Shown: one piece after another, positions 9,387 to 17,986 of the stretch | How the letters are laid out: each line of letters starts with the position of its first letter | Position numbering within the stretch: position 1 is the first letter of the stretch | Source: a virus | Virus record (IMG/VR): IMGVR_UViG_3300002141_000156 | Span: 62,001 to 126,000 of that record | Strand: one strand, 5' to 3' | DNA: 64,000 nt | Translations under genes and position numbers: made by a program | Notes under the pieces: generated by a model | Databases searched by the model: none | The model's input: the letters and a program-made list of their open reading frames with translations, nothing else | Told to the model about the DNA's origin: nothing

Positions 9387-10706
9387 TTACTTTTTTATAA
9401 TTTTTGTTGATTTATCAATCGTTGAATTTATTGTGAATTTACCTCGATTTACAAGACACTCCTTAAGTTCAGCATTAATCATCTTTGTCTCTGAGTTATC
9501 TAGATAGCTCATACTAATCTCATTTTCTCCACCTAAATAATCACAATTAATTATTTTAGAACCTTTGATTATATTATTTGAGAAAATTGTACACTCTTGT
9601 AACTTTGAGTATTTGATTGTACACCCTTCAAATAGACATAGGTGTGCATCGGCTTCGATCTGGCACTGATAAAACTCAATACCTTCAATTAAAATACTTT
9701 TCTTTAAAACCGCATCTTTTACTTGAACTGCTTTTCTTCGACTATCGTAGTTTATTGTAGCTTCAGTGATTCCGCCGCCAACTATTAGCTTAAATACTTT
9801 TTCACGCAGAATCGTGTAATTTGCTTCAACTATTCGAGGGTCATCCTTTAGGTCAATATATACCGAGATATTTGGGTATAACATTTTAAAATTAAAATAA
9901 TTACGAGTCCCATCAATTGATGTTCTAAACTCATTAACGATAGTATTAATCTTTTTCTTCTCTTCTGCAGTGTATGAATAATTTGAAGATAAGGTTGTAA
10001 ATAGGTGTTCTATTACAAGATTAATTGCAGAAACTGCTTCTTTCTTCTTCTTAGTATAATCTTTGCCACCAATATAATTAATCACTAGGTTACCTTCTCC
10101 TAATTCAGAAAAGTCATTTGCAAAGAAATCTGATTCTGGAAATTTGAATTCAGTCGGGTCCATACGTTCAATAAAACGTTCAGTAACAACAGTATTGTAA
10201 ATATCCCTAGGTTGAATAAAATTTAAGTGATTTTGATATAGTTTACGATTTTCGTTCTGCTGTACTGGCCAAAGGTTAAATAATTCTTCCTCGTTGATTC
10301 CAAGCAGATATTTGAACTTGTTTAATTTGTCAAGTTTAATTGGTAACTTTAATGTTGACTCATCAATACGAATTCTAGTCTTTACTGAACATCGGTCTGT
10401 TGTGTACCCAATACTTTCAATAACATTCATTGTTTTTAAAAACATGTGAACTGCTTCCTGATATGGTAAAAAACCAGTAGATAGTGTAATCTCTTTGTAC
10501 CCATTTGAATATCGTGGAGCCACAGTAAACGATTCATATGTCGGCTCGTTACCTTTTTCAATATCCATAAACCATTTTACGTGTTTACCTAGCGCTCTAG
10601 CAAACTTTGCAGCTGCCTCTCTTTTATTTAGTGGGGTAAAGAATTCAAATACGAAGGATAAACTTGAATTGTCATAAATTTCTTTATTTGAAATTGATTT
10701 AAACAT
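9387..10706 (-). CDS. Putative amidoligase-like protein with C-terminal repeat domain
   Basis: 439 residues. The N-terminal ~330 residues show the layout of the amidoligase family (glutamine-synthetase-like carboxylate-amine ligases): an opening strand SFVFEFFTPL with acidic residues, a mid segment KEITLSTGFLPYQEA, then a helix and the strand VKTRIRIDES. The C-terminal ~110 residues consist of short repeats with alternating hydrophobic and small or Cys residues (KKSILIEGIEFYQCQIEA, then CTIKYSKLQECTIFSN), like a pentapeptide or bactofilin-type beta-helix. The metal-binding residues are not clearly conserved, so the enzyme assignment is tentative. The element at 10723-10730 probably drives it. 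Confidence 0.4.
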   Translation of the reverse strand: MFKSISNKEIYDNSSLSFVFEFFTPLNKREAAAKFARALGKHVKWFMDIEKGNEPTYESFTVAPRYSNGYKEITLSTGFLPYQEAVHMFLKTMNVIESIGYTTDRCSVKTRIRIDESTLKLPIKLDKLNKFKYLLGINEEELFNLWPVQQNENRKLYQNHLNFIQPRDIYNTVVTERFIERMDPTEFKFPESDFFANDFSELGEGNLVINYIGGKDYTKKKKEAVSAINLVIEHLFTTLSSNYSYTAEEKKKINTIVNEFRTSIDGTRNYFNFKMLYPNISVYIDLKDDPRIVEANYTILREKVFKLIVGGGITEATINYDSRRKAVQVKDAVLKKSILIEGIEFYQCQIEADAHLCLFEGCTIKYSKLQECTIFSNNIIKGSKIINCDYLGGENEISMSYLDNSETKMINAELKECLVNRGKFTINSTIDKSTKIIKK

Positions 10707-10722
10707 GAACTATACCTTTATT

Positions 10723-10730
10723 CTATTTAT
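10723..10730 (-). promoter_or_regulatory. Late promoter-like element (TATAAATAG variant)
   Basis: Minus strand reads TATAAATAGAATAAAGG, 16 bases before the ATG at 10706. It matches T4 TATAAATA but has G instead of A at the last position of the local consensus. Confidence 0.5.
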
Positions 10731-10732
10731 AC

Positions 10733-10762
10733 AAAAAAGGGAACCAATTGGTTCCCTTTTAA
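10733..10762 (-). terminator. Rho-independent terminator
   Basis: Perfect hairpin AAAAGGGAACC / GGTTCCCTTTT with A/T tracts on both sides. It lies 20 bases past the stop of the lipoprotein gene. Hairpins with the same AAAAGGGAACC arm recur at 59911 and 60451. Confidence 0.75.
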
Positions 10763-10782
10763 TTTCCGTCAAGTAAGAGTAA

Positions 10783-10965
10783 TTACTTTACTTTCACAAC
10801 TTTCGCTGTGTCAACTGTCTTTGCAGTGTCTACTGCTGGGCAGCAAGCACTTGAGTCAACCGCAACTTTAGTAGAATCAACGGTCGCTGTTGTTGCAGGC
10901 TCACTGTTGCTTCCACATGAAGCCAAGATAGACATTGCAATGCATAACGCGATCATCTTTTTCAT
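10783..10965 (-). CDS. Small phage-encoded lipoprotein
   Basis: 60 residues. The N-terminus MKKMIALCIAMSILASC is a lipoprotein signal with lipobox LASC; Cys17 would be lipidated. The mature part is short, Thr/Val/Asp-rich and repetitive (AVDTAKTVDTAKVVKVK) with a second CC pair, and looks unstructured. It is a stand-alone gene with its own late promoter-like element (10986-10993) and terminator (10733-10762). Export to the cell envelope follows from the signal; roles in superinfection exclusion or lysis are guesses. Confidence 0.7.
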   Translation of the reverse strand: MKKMIALCIAMSILASCGSNSEPATTATVDSTKVAVDSSACCPAVDTAKTVDTAKVVKVK

Positions 10966-10985
10966 AGTAATATTTGTATTTTTTA

Positions 10986-10993
10986 TTATTTAT
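10986..10993 (-). promoter_or_regulatory. Late promoter-like element TATAAATAA
   Basis: Minus strand reads TATAAATAATAAAAAATAC, a full match to the T4 late -10 box, 20 bases before the lipoprotein start. Confidence 0.65.
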
Positions 10994-11054
10994 ACATTAA
11001 AATGACAATATAGTTTTAAATTTATTTTTTGGAGTCAATTAATATTAACCTAAT

Positions 11055-11090
11055 AAAAATCGCCAATAGATTTAACTCTATTGGCGAAAA
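11055..11090 (-). terminator. Terminator of the tmRNA gene
   Basis: Inverted repeat CGCCAATAGA / TCTATTGGCG with a short loop, followed on the minus strand by TTTTTATTAGG. It starts two bases after the CCA end of the tmRNA, as usual for a stable RNA gene. Confidence 0.8.
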
Positions 11091-11092
11091 CG

Positions 11093-11476
11093 TGGTGGAG
11101 TCGGGGGCATACGATAGCCCCGTCCAAATAACAAATCAGTGAAATTCATTCACAGGCTTAGTCTATTTTTATAAATTGACAAAATATGAAGTTCTAATCG
11201 CCAATATTACTTCCAACCGGGCTCCTATTTCTTATTTCAAGAGTCCATTAAGCGGAGACTCACATGCGAATACATTTGTTTTATATAGGTAAGTATAAGA
11301 CCTATCTGGTATTAAGCAGCTACTGCTAAATCAGCACTAACGAAAGACATTGCGTCTTCAAAAGTGAAAGTTGACTTTTCGTCATTTAATTGTTACATAG
11401 GTGATTATCGTGTTTCCAATGCTAACACGGCCTGCACTTCAAAGAACTAAATTACCTGTCAAAACCGAACGACCCC
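11093..11476 (-). ncRNA. ssrA: Phage-encoded tmRNA
   Basis: 384 bases on the minus strand. The 5' end GGGGTCG pairs with CGACTCC before ACCA at the 3' end, giving the 7-bp acceptor stem with one G-U pair and an encoded CCA. The 5' end continues GTTCGGTTTTGACAGG, the usual tmRNA D-loop region. The 3' part has GGGGC / GCCCC as T-stem. Between them lies a tag reading frame (11312-11383) coding a peptide that starts DEKSTFTFED and ends SADLAVAA before TAA, an ALAA-like degron. In bacteria tmRNA with SmpB rescues stalled ribosomes and tags the nascent chain for ClpXP-type proteases. The encoded tag is about 23 residues, longer than the ten coded in E. coli. The resume codon is uncertain. A hairpin terminator follows. 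Confidence 0.9.
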
Positions 11477-11544
11477 ATATTTGATAGATCTATATTATCT
11501 ATCTTGAGTATTATATAGAAAAGCTTAAAAAAGTTTTTACTGAT

Positions 11545-11552
11545 ATAAATAA
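11545..11552 (+). promoter_or_regulatory. Late promoter-like element TATAAATAA
   Basis: GATATAAATAATCTAAAG, 19 bases before the ATG of the gp6-like gene; contains the full TATAAATA box. Confidence 0.65.
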
Positions 11553-11571
11553 TCTAAAGAAATTATACTAA

Positions 11572-13236
11572 ATGGCTAGTGCAACTGAAAATTTTAAAGT
11601 CTTTACACGACTTAGCATTTATGTTGAGGATATACTCGGACAGTCAATAAATTACTTAACAAGTAAATTTGATCAAAACCGGGTAGTTTTTACGGCAGCC
11701 TCACCGTTTGGGCAATTACTTCTAGTTGTAGAGAATTTAACACAGCTTGTTTTCTACTATATTGAAGATGCAATTACTGAACTCAATATAAACGAGGCAA
11801 CTCGGTTAACCTCAGTATATTCATTAGCCAGCCTTACTGGGCACAATGCAAGCCGTGCAGTCTCAGCAATCGGTGAGATAAAACTTTCTACTAATGCAGA
11901 CGCAGTTGATGCACCATATGATTTTGTAATTGTTCCAAACTTAACTCGATTACGCTGTCTAAATAATGGACTAACCTATATCCTAGATCTTCCACAAGAT
12001 GAGGTTAAATTTTCATTTAGCGGCAAGGACAACGGTACCAAATTACAAATTAGGCAAGGAGTTGTTGAAACTCAAACAGTTACTGCAAAAGGAGTAGCAA
12101 TCGATAGTTTCTCAATCGGTAGTCCGCAAAACTTCTACGTAGATAATTTCTATGTAAATGTTTACGTGAATGGTGAAAAATGGACAAAATATGATTCTAT
12201 GCTAGATATGCCTAGGGGAGATAAGTCATACATGGTTAAAACTGGAATAACTAGCGGAATAGATCTTTATTTTGGAAATGGTAACTATGGAAAGATTCCA
12301 AGCAGCGGTTCAGACATATCAGTAGAATATCTTGTTACTGAGGGAGCAAACGGAAATATTAGAACAAATGACCCAGGTAAAGTTCAATTTGAATTCATTG
12401 ATACTGGTTTTAGTATCTTAGGTGATGAAATCAACTTAAATGATTATATTGATGCTATAACAACACATCCGCCATTCTTTGGTTCAAATCCTGAAGATTC
12501 TAATTTGACTCGACTTATTGCTCCAAGAATGTCGAAAAGCTTTGCTCTAGTTAACGCTGATCACTACGAAGTCTTACTTCGAAAACTTAAACTATTCTCA
12601 GTGATTAATGTGTTCCTAGATGAAATTGATAATCGAGTGCTCAACCTTTTCTTGATTCCAGATATTAGAAAGACTTTTAGTACTGGCCAAGATTACTTTA
12701 ATTCTGATCTTGCTAGATTTATACTGACTGACTATCAAAAGAATGAACTTCTTAGATATATTGAAAAATCTGGATCAAAGCTTATTTCAACAGACATTAA
12801 AATACTTAATCCAGTTCCAAGTAATTATATTATTAATACCTCAATTATTGTATTTGACGATGTTGATACCGATATTATTAAACGGGATATTTTAAATGTT
12901 CTTGGAACTTTCTTTATTCAAAATACTCGTAGAAATCGTGTTCCAAAGAGTGATTTAATTAAAATTATTGAAGGCGTAAATGGAGTAGATTCAGTATCGG
13001 TAAATATTGTTTCACAAAAGAATGAGATTGCAAAAATTGCAAATCCAAAAGCGACAGATATTGGACTGGATGAATTTAATGATATTGTGACACTTGATGT
13101 AGAGCTTCCATTAATTCGAGGAGGATTCTCAGATCGTTTTGGAAATGCATACGCTACTGGACTTTCTGAAGAAGGTCTAGGCTCAGTAAATATTCAAATA
13201 AAATCAATAGTACCTCGACCAAAAACATCATATTAA
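11572..13236 (+). CDS. gp6-like baseplate wedge protein
   Basis: 554 residues. The layout matches the T4 gp6 / baseplate J-like family: an N-terminal helical region (VFYYIEDAITELNINEATRLTSVYSLASLTGH) followed by NASRAVSAIGEIKL, then a beta domain with DLYFGNGNYGKIPSSGSDISVEYLVTEG, which is the typical GDG/NGxxGxxP segment before the wedge core. The C-terminal part has the alpha/beta repeats of the J family (DIKILNPVPSNYIINTSIIV, then INGVDSVSVN-type strands). In T4, gp6 dimers join the wedges of the baseplate. It starts the rightward morphogenesis operon behind a late promoter-like element. Confidence 0.65.
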   Translation: MASATENFKVFTRLSIYVEDILGQSINYLTSKFDQNRVVFTAASPFGQLLLVVENLTQLVFYYIEDAITELNINEATRLTSVYSLASLTGHNASRAVSAIGEIKLSTNADAVDAPYDFVIVPNLTRLRCLNNGLTYILDLPQDEVKFSFSGKDNGTKLQIRQGVVETQTVTAKGVAIDSFSIGSPQNFYVDNFYVNVYVNGEKWTKYDSMLDMPRGDKSYMVKTGITSGIDLYFGNGNYGKIPSSGSDISVEYLVTEGANGNIRTNDPGKVQFEFIDTGFSILGDEINLNDYIDAITTHPPFFGSNPEDSNLTRLIAPRMSKSFALVNADHYEVLLRKLKLFSVINVFLDEIDNRVLNLFLIPDIRKTFSTGQDYFNSDLARFILTDYQKNELLRYIEKSGSKLISTDIKILNPVPSNYIINTSIIVFDDVDTDIIKRDILNVLGTFFIQNTRRNRVPKSDLIKIIEGVNGVDSVSVNIVSQKNEIAKIANPKATDIGLDEFNDIVTLDVELPLIRGGFSDRFGNAYATGLSEEGLGSVNIQIKSIVPRPKTSY

Positions 13237-13237
13237 A

Positions 13238-13483
13238 ATGGTAAAAAACAGCATATTTAGACCGATTCTTGAAAGACGTGAAAAGAGACTTCACACCGGG
13301 TTCAATTACAAAGGCCAAATACTTAAGCGCTCACTATCATCGCAAATGTTCAATGTGAATGAAACACTAAATTCATATTTGTCAAGTATAGATAGCATCA
13401 TCTATGAATGGGTCGAAGCAGTAAAACAGATTAAAATACACGTAAACCCTGCACTAGACAAGTATGAAAATAAAATAAAGTAA
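13238..13483 (+). CDS. Small hypothetical protein in morphogenesis operon
   Basis: 81 residues, basic, mostly helical, no recognised family. It starts one base after the gp6-like stop and ends four bases before the small terminase, so it is embedded in the operon. It has an Arg-rich N-terminal stretch (FRPILERREKRLHTGF) and a helical C-terminus. A minor baseplate or terminase-accessory role is possible but unsupported. Confidence 0.6.
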   Translation: MVKNSIFRPILERREKRLHTGFNYKGQILKRSLSSQMFNVNETLNSYLSSIDSIIYEWVEAVKQIKIHVNPALDKYENKIK

Positions 13484-13487
13484 TTTC

Positions 13488-14219
13488 ATGTCAAATAAAC
13501 AAGGTGGAATAGACAAAGAAAATAGACGACACTTAAAAGACGAGATACAGGCACTATTGGGTTCAATTGGTACTGAAAATCAAAATGATTTAGTTATAGA
13601 TTCTGAGATTTCTAATGAGACTCGTGCTGAGAGCCCATATGACTTTGAGGAAATGAGCAGCCAATTCACGAAAAAAGCTCGTGAAATAACAAATTCGTTA
13701 TTCAAAAATTACGTAGATATTGGAATTTTTGAAGAAAGTGACTATGCAAAACACAAGAAAGAACTCGATACAATTAACATTTCAAACTTATTCTTTCAGC
13801 TGAAGACTATTAAAATCACCATCATTAAAGTGATGGAAGAAATAACTTCAGGTAATACGCATCCCCGATTAATCGAGGTCATGGGACAATTACAAGATAA
13901 AATGGCTGCAGTCACTAAAATGCAGGCAAATTATATCATCTTCTTAGAAGAAACATATCAAAAATTAAACCGCGATAAGCCAGTAAATGATGATGCACAA
14001 ACGGTCGGCTCTAGCCCAGAAGAAGGCCAGTTCTTTATTACTGTAGGAACTAAAAACGTTACAAAAAGCTTACCGATATCTTCCCAAGATCGTCAGAAAG
14101 GAAAAGTATCGGGTAATTTAATTAATCCTAATAATAAATCGGATCTCATGAAAGAACACAATATTGAGCTCGAACAAGAAGACACTGATGATTTCATCGA
14201 TCTTACTGAAATAATTTAA
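13488..14219 (+). CDS. gp16-like small terminase subunit
   Basis: 243 residues. The central helical hairpin includes AREITNSLFKNYVDIGIFEE and, after a spacer, NTHPRLIEVMGQLQDKMAAVTKMQ, which parallels the T4 gp16 segment [23 protein letters not shown]. The N- and C-terminal arms are charged and look disordered, ending in an acidic tail (EQEDTDDFIDLTEII). In T4, gp16 forms rings that recognise DNA and regulate the gp17 motor. Its position directly in front of the gp17-like gene is the classical order. It is longer than T4 gp16 (164 residues) mainly through its tails. Confidence 0.7.
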   Translation: MSNKQGGIDKENRRHLKDEIQALLGSIGTENQNDLVIDSEISNETRAESPYDFEEMSSQFTKKAREITNSLFKNYVDIGIFEESDYAKHKKELDTINISNLFFQLKTIKITIIKVMEEITSGNTHPRLIEVMGQLQDKMAAVTKMQANYIIFLEETYQKLNRDKPVNDDAQTVGSSPEEGQFFITVGTKNVTKSLPISSQDRQKGKVSGNLINPNNKSDLMKEHNIELEQEDTDDFIDLTEII

Positions 14220-14224
14220 GGACA

Positions 14225-16201
14225 ATGAAGGATATAATGTCAAATAGGGGTGCATTCACATCCCGTAAGATTTCCAGAATGAGCGGTGATGATGACGATA
14301 CGAATAGTTCGATATGGACGACCGTTCGCCTTCATAAATTACTAGATGAAATTGATAATGGTCTTGACGTTAAAGGATTACATAATTCTCCATTCAGAGA
14401 TAATGATATTAATCTTAAACGTGCAAATCTACCTTTTGAATATACACCAGGCGAATGGCAAGAACTTTCCAAATGTAAAGAAGATATTATTTACTTCGCA
14501 TATAATTACTGTTTTATTCAAACACCAGATGGGGTCAAACTACTTAAAGATGCCGGCGGATTACGTGATTTCCAGGAACAGATCTTACTTTCGTTCCAAG
14601 GAAACAAATACAATATCTTAATGGCAAGTCGTCAGATTGGTAAATCTGTGACTTCTGCAATCTTTATCCTGTGGTTTACTCTATTCCATGCAGAAAAAAC
14701 TGCACTACTTGTTGCAGATAATTTCACAACTACTCGAGAATTATTAGATAAGTTTAGAATTTCACTAGATAATCTTCCATTCTTTATGAAACCGGGTATT
14801 AAACATGTCAATACCGGTAATATAAAGTTTGATAATGATAGTCGTGTTGTCGGTAGAACAACCACTAAAAAATCAGGTATTGGTTTAACGGTTAATGTGT
14901 TGTATATTGATGAGTTTGCACATATTGACCAGGCAAAATTAGATGAATTCTATCGTACAATATTCCCAACTATTTCGGCTGACTCTAATTCAAAGATTAT
15001 AATTACTTCTACCCCAAACGGTAAAAATAAATTCCATGATATTTGGGTTGATGCGATTGAAAATAGAAGTAATTATGTTGCACTTAGAGTTGACTGGTGG
15101 CAAGTACCTGGTCGTGATGAAAAATGGAAAGAAGACACAATTGCCGATATTGGTTCACTCGATGACTTTAACCAGGAGTACGGCCTTCAGTTTTTCTCAT
15201 CTGATCAATTATTACTTGGGTCAAACGAACTTAAGAAATTAAACAATATTAGAGTAGATTATAAGAATTCTAATTTTGCGTTAGACGAGGATCGTATGTA
15301 TATCAACGATTATCTAAAACTGCATCCGCGATATGCAAAGCGCCAATTATCAGACTTTAAAAATGACTCAGCAAATTATCTATTCAGTATAGATACAGCA
15401 GATGGAGTCGGCGGTGACTATTCAGTTTTAAATATCTACAAAGTAGTTGCGATGCCAGTTTCTGAACTCTTAAAGAAGAAGGATGCTGTTCGAAACGAAT
15501 TAGATGCAATTTCACTAGTTCAGATTGGAATATTTAGAACGAATGAACTTGATGTTACTCAATTTGCAGCAGCAGCTGAATTTATAATATATCGAATATT
15601 TAATCCTAACAAAGTTAGGATAGTCCTGGAGATGAATCACAAAGGTGAGATAGTTCACTCAAGATGTGTAGATAATTCTGAATACTGGACCGGTCAGTTT
15701 GTTCATACCAAACATACTGAAATGGCAGTTGTTCCAAAGATTGGATTACGACTTGGACCAACTAATAAAATAAAATATTGTGAAAGATTTAAACACCTAG
15801 TTACAATTAATAAGATTATTCCAAATGAATACTTAACTTTCATGGAACTGATGTCCTTTGGTAAAACTAAAGGCGGAGCATATCGTGGTCAAAATGGAAA
15901 TGACGATTTAGCTATGACCTGCATAAATATTGCACCATTTTTTGACTCAACACAGTTCTGGGATATAGGAATTGAGACATTTGAAAATTCTTCAGCAGAA
16001 TATCGTAAAGAGCTTGAAGAAAAAATATTTAACGTGTATCGTGAAAATAATAAAAAGAGTTTGTATAATTTTGATGAATTACGTCGATTAAACAGCACTC
16101 AGCATACATCTGGTGACGGACCGAGAGTTCAGCCTAATGTGTTTGATATGGAATCCATGGAACACATGAAAAAAATAAAGGATAGATTTTTTAAAGATTA
16201 A
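14225..16201 (+). CDS. Terminase large subunit (gp17-like packaging motor and nuclease)
   Basis: 658 residues. The ATPase domain has Walker A MASRQIGKSVTSA at about residues 132-144, Walker B with catalytic acidic pair VLYIDEFAHI near 225-234, and coupling motif ITSTPNGKNKFHDIW near 260-275. The C-terminal RNase H-like nuclease begins with SIDTADGVGGDYSVL near 388-402, whose Asp is the first metal ligand, followed by LEMNHKGEI and NDDLAMT with further acidic ligands. All match T4 gp17, which packages DNA into proheads and cuts the concatemer. Length is close to T4 (610). A second in-frame ATG at 14237 could also be the start. Confidence 0.93.
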   Translation: MKDIMSNRGAFTSRKISRMSGDDDDTNSSIWTTVRLHKLLDEIDNGLDVKGLHNSPFRDNDINLKRANLPFEYTPGEWQELSKCKEDIIYFAYNYCFIQTPDGVKLLKDAGGLRDFQEQILLSFQGNKYNILMASRQIGKSVTSAIFILWFTLFHAEKTALLVADNFTTTRELLDKFRISLDNLPFFMKPGIKHVNTGNIKFDNDSRVVGRTTTKKSGIGLTVNVLYIDEFAHIDQAKLDEFYRTIFPTISADSNSKIIITSTPNGKNKFHDIWVDAIENRSNYVALRVDWWQVPGRDEKWKEDTIADIGSLDDFNQEYGLQFFSSDQLLLGSNELKKLNNIRVDYKNSNFALDEDRMYINDYLKLHPRYAKRQLSDFKNDSANYLFSIDTADGVGGDYSVLNIYKVVAMPVSELLKKKDAVRNELDAISLVQIGIFRTNELDVTQFAAAAEFIIYRIFNPNKVRIVLEMNHKGEIVHSRCVDNSEYWTGQFVHTKHTEMAVVPKIGLRLGPTNKIKYCERFKHLVTINKIIPNEYLTFMELMSFGKTKGGAYRGQNGNDDLAMTCINIAPFFDSTQFWDIGIETFENSSAEYRKELEEKIFNVYRENNKKSLYNFDELRRLNSTQHTSGDGPRVQPNVFDMESMEHMKKIKDRFFKD

Positions 16202-16242
16202 ATACAATATAGTATTATAGAATAACCTTAATAAGATAAACG

Positions 16243-16551
16243 ATGGCATCCCTTAAATTTAATGGCGACATTACGCTTGAAGAAATTTTTAATCTTCATC
16301 AAATTACTATTTATGATAACGTTGTAGACGCAATAAGCGCGAATTATAAAGACACGTCAATTAATGAAATCAAAATAGTTAGCATTACACTTAATAATAT
16401 TGAGTATAATATTAATTTAAGCCGCTCTAAATATATTAGCGGTCTTGAGAATGCGATAATTTTCTATGAAAAGTCAGAAACATATGAAAAATGTCAGTTG
16501 TGTTTAAATATAATTAACGAGTTAAAAAATAAAGCCGAGGTAATAAAATAA
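16243..16551 (+). CDS. Small hypothetical protein
   Basis: 102 residues, not recognised. It has a short N-terminal beta segment ([14 protein letters not shown]) followed by helices and two late Cys residues (KCQLCLN). It lies 41 bases after the terminase and two bases before the sigma-like gene, so it probably shares their transcript. No signal, membrane or catalytic motif is visible. Confidence 0.55.
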   Translation: MASLKFNGDITLEEIFNLHQITIYDNVVDAISANYKDTSINEIKIVSITLNNIEYNINLSRSKYISGLENAIIFYEKSETYEKCQLCLNIINELKNKAEVIK

Positions 16552-16553
16552 AT

Positions 16554-17180
16554 ATGGGATATGACGAAATTAACAACAAAATTAATTTAAGAATAAAAGA
16601 AATTTCTGAAAAACTATTAACCGATGCAATTACTGAAGTTGAGCGTAATGAGCTTGCTTCTCTAATTTATCCAAAATTAAAGTTTTTCGTTTGGAAGTTC
16701 TGTAAAAATGAATTTGATACAGAAGAAGCATTACAATACAGTCTTAAGCGCATCTTTAAAAATGTTGCACAGTTTAAATTTGAAAAAGGTAGATTTACTA
16801 CATGGATCTACACAATTACTCGAAATGAGACCCTGTATTACTTATATCATAAGAAAAAGCATACTCATCTTGATGTTGATTGTCTCTATCAGAAAATAGA
16901 CAAAGCCGATGATTTTGAAACAACTCACGCATATCATCTTGCTGTTGAAGAGATATATGCAAAAACCTTAGCTGAAATCTACAATATTGATGATGAGATG
17001 ATGAAAAACATCGCAATCGATAAGATGATAAAAAATAAAAAGGTTAAACAAATTGCAATGAATTATCAAATAAATGAAAATACTGTAAAGACCAAACTTC
17101 GTAAAATCAGAGTTGATATTAGAGAAGCAGTAATTAAAGATAATCCTGACCTTGAAGAAAAAATACGAACAATACTATGA
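16554..17180 (+). CDS. ECF-like sigma factor (candidate late sigma)
   Basis: 208 residues. Sigma region 2 is seen as [22 protein letters not shown] followed by [29 protein letters not shown], the typical FDxxRGxFxxWLxxIxRN core. Region 4 is seen near the C-terminus as a helix-turn-helix, [24 protein letters not shown]. No region 1 or 3 is present, as in the ECF group and in the T4 late factor gp55. It lies inside the late morphogenesis operon next to the terminase. I infer that it may direct host RNA polymerase to the ATAAATAA elements, since T4 gp55 recognises TATAAATA; this is not shown by the sequence alone. The stop overlaps the next start. Confidence 0.75.
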   Translation: MGYDEINNKINLRIKEISEKLLTDAITEVERNELASLIYPKLKFFVWKFCKNEFDTEEALQYSLKRIFKNVAQFKFEKGRFTTWIYTITRNETLYYLYHKKKHTHLDVDCLYQKIDKADDFETTHAYHLAVEEIYAKTLAEIYNIDDEMMKNIAIDKMIKNKKVKQIAMNYQINENTVKTKLRKIRVDIREAVIKDNPDLEEKIRTIL

Positions 17181-17638
17181 TTCTAGACAAAATCCACCCA
17201 GTAAAAATCTTTAAAAGTCTTCAAGGATGCCTTGAAGACTTAGCACGATTTGCAAAGTATAAATTAATAATTGCTGAACTCCAACGGGATGGCAAATTAG
17301 ATGCAATTGGACTTTCCGTTGATGTTGATTCAAATCTATATATTGGTGTAAATCTTAATCCTGAGTTACTGCTTTATTCAGAAACATCCTCTGAATCCGT
17401 TGAGCTTAAAATGATTAGTGATCGAATGAAAAAATATACTGACTTCTTAACTAAGGAGGGAATACTTGATTCTGTTAGAGTTGAATATGATCGAATTAAA
17501 AATGAAGAGTATTATGGATATGTTCTACAAATTACATTCGACTTTAAAAAGTATAAAAGACCAGCATTAGTATATGCTATTTCATACTTTTCAACCATTA
17601 CACTAATTTTAATTGGCCTAGCACTCTGGCTATTTTAA
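17177..17638 (+). CDS. Hypothetical protein with C-terminal membrane anchor
   Basis: 153 residues. The first ~125 residues are soluble and contain two beta-rich segments ([37 protein letters not shown]). The last 20 residues, [20 protein letters not shown], form a single membrane segment at the very C-terminus, so it is probably tail-anchored. It overlaps the sigma gene by four bases. Function unknown; a T4 counterpart is not recognised. Confidence 0.55.
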   Translation: MILDKIHPVKIFKSLQGCLEDLARFAKYKLIIAELQRDGKLDAIGLSVDVDSNLYIGVNLNPELLLYSETSSESVELKMISDRMKKYTDFLTKEGILDSVRVEYDRIKNEEYYGYVLQITFDFKKYKRPALVYAISYFSTITLILIGLALWLF

Positions 17639-17652
17639 TACCTTCTAGTTAA

Positions 17653-17660
17653 ATAAATAA
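17653..17660 (+). promoter_or_regulatory. Late promoter-like element ATAAATAATAAAAAG
   Basis: Full extended consensus, 14 bases before the ATG at 17675. Confidence 0.6.
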
Positions 17661-17674
17661 TAAAAAGAAACAAG

Positions 17675-17986
17675 ATGAATAAAACTTTCACCTTTTTAGA
17701 CAAGTGGGCACATCGAATAATGTTACCTCTTGTTATAATTATTTTTTTCAAAACCTGCACAACAAATAGTAGACTTGATAAAACCAACACTGATTTAACA
17801 AATAAGATTGAGTTAATGGATTCAGCGATTATTTCTAAAATTATTATAGCTGCGGACATTCAAAAAATGTTAATAATTGAAGGATTGAAGGCTGAAAAGA
17901 GAATGATTCAGTCAACTGACCGCAAAATACTTGATGTTAATCGACAATCTGAGATTGATAAAGAGCTTCAAAAATTAGAGAAATAA
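17675..17986 (+). CDS. Small membrane-anchored coiled-coil protein
   Basis: 103 residues. A membrane segment at about residues 15-28 (IMLPLVIIIFFKTC) is followed by a charged helical region with heptad-like hydrophobics up to residue 100. This layout, a single N-terminal membrane segment followed by a coiled coil, is compatible with an inner-membrane spanin or another envelope protein, but no spanin partner is evident. It is cotranscribed with the following four-segment membrane protein (stop and start overlap by one base). Confidence 0.5.
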   Translation: MNKTFTFLDKWAHRIMLPLVIIIFFKTCTTNSRLDKTNTDLTNKIELMDSAIISKIIIAADIQKMLIIEGLKAEKRMIQSTDRKILDVNRQSEIDKELQKLEK

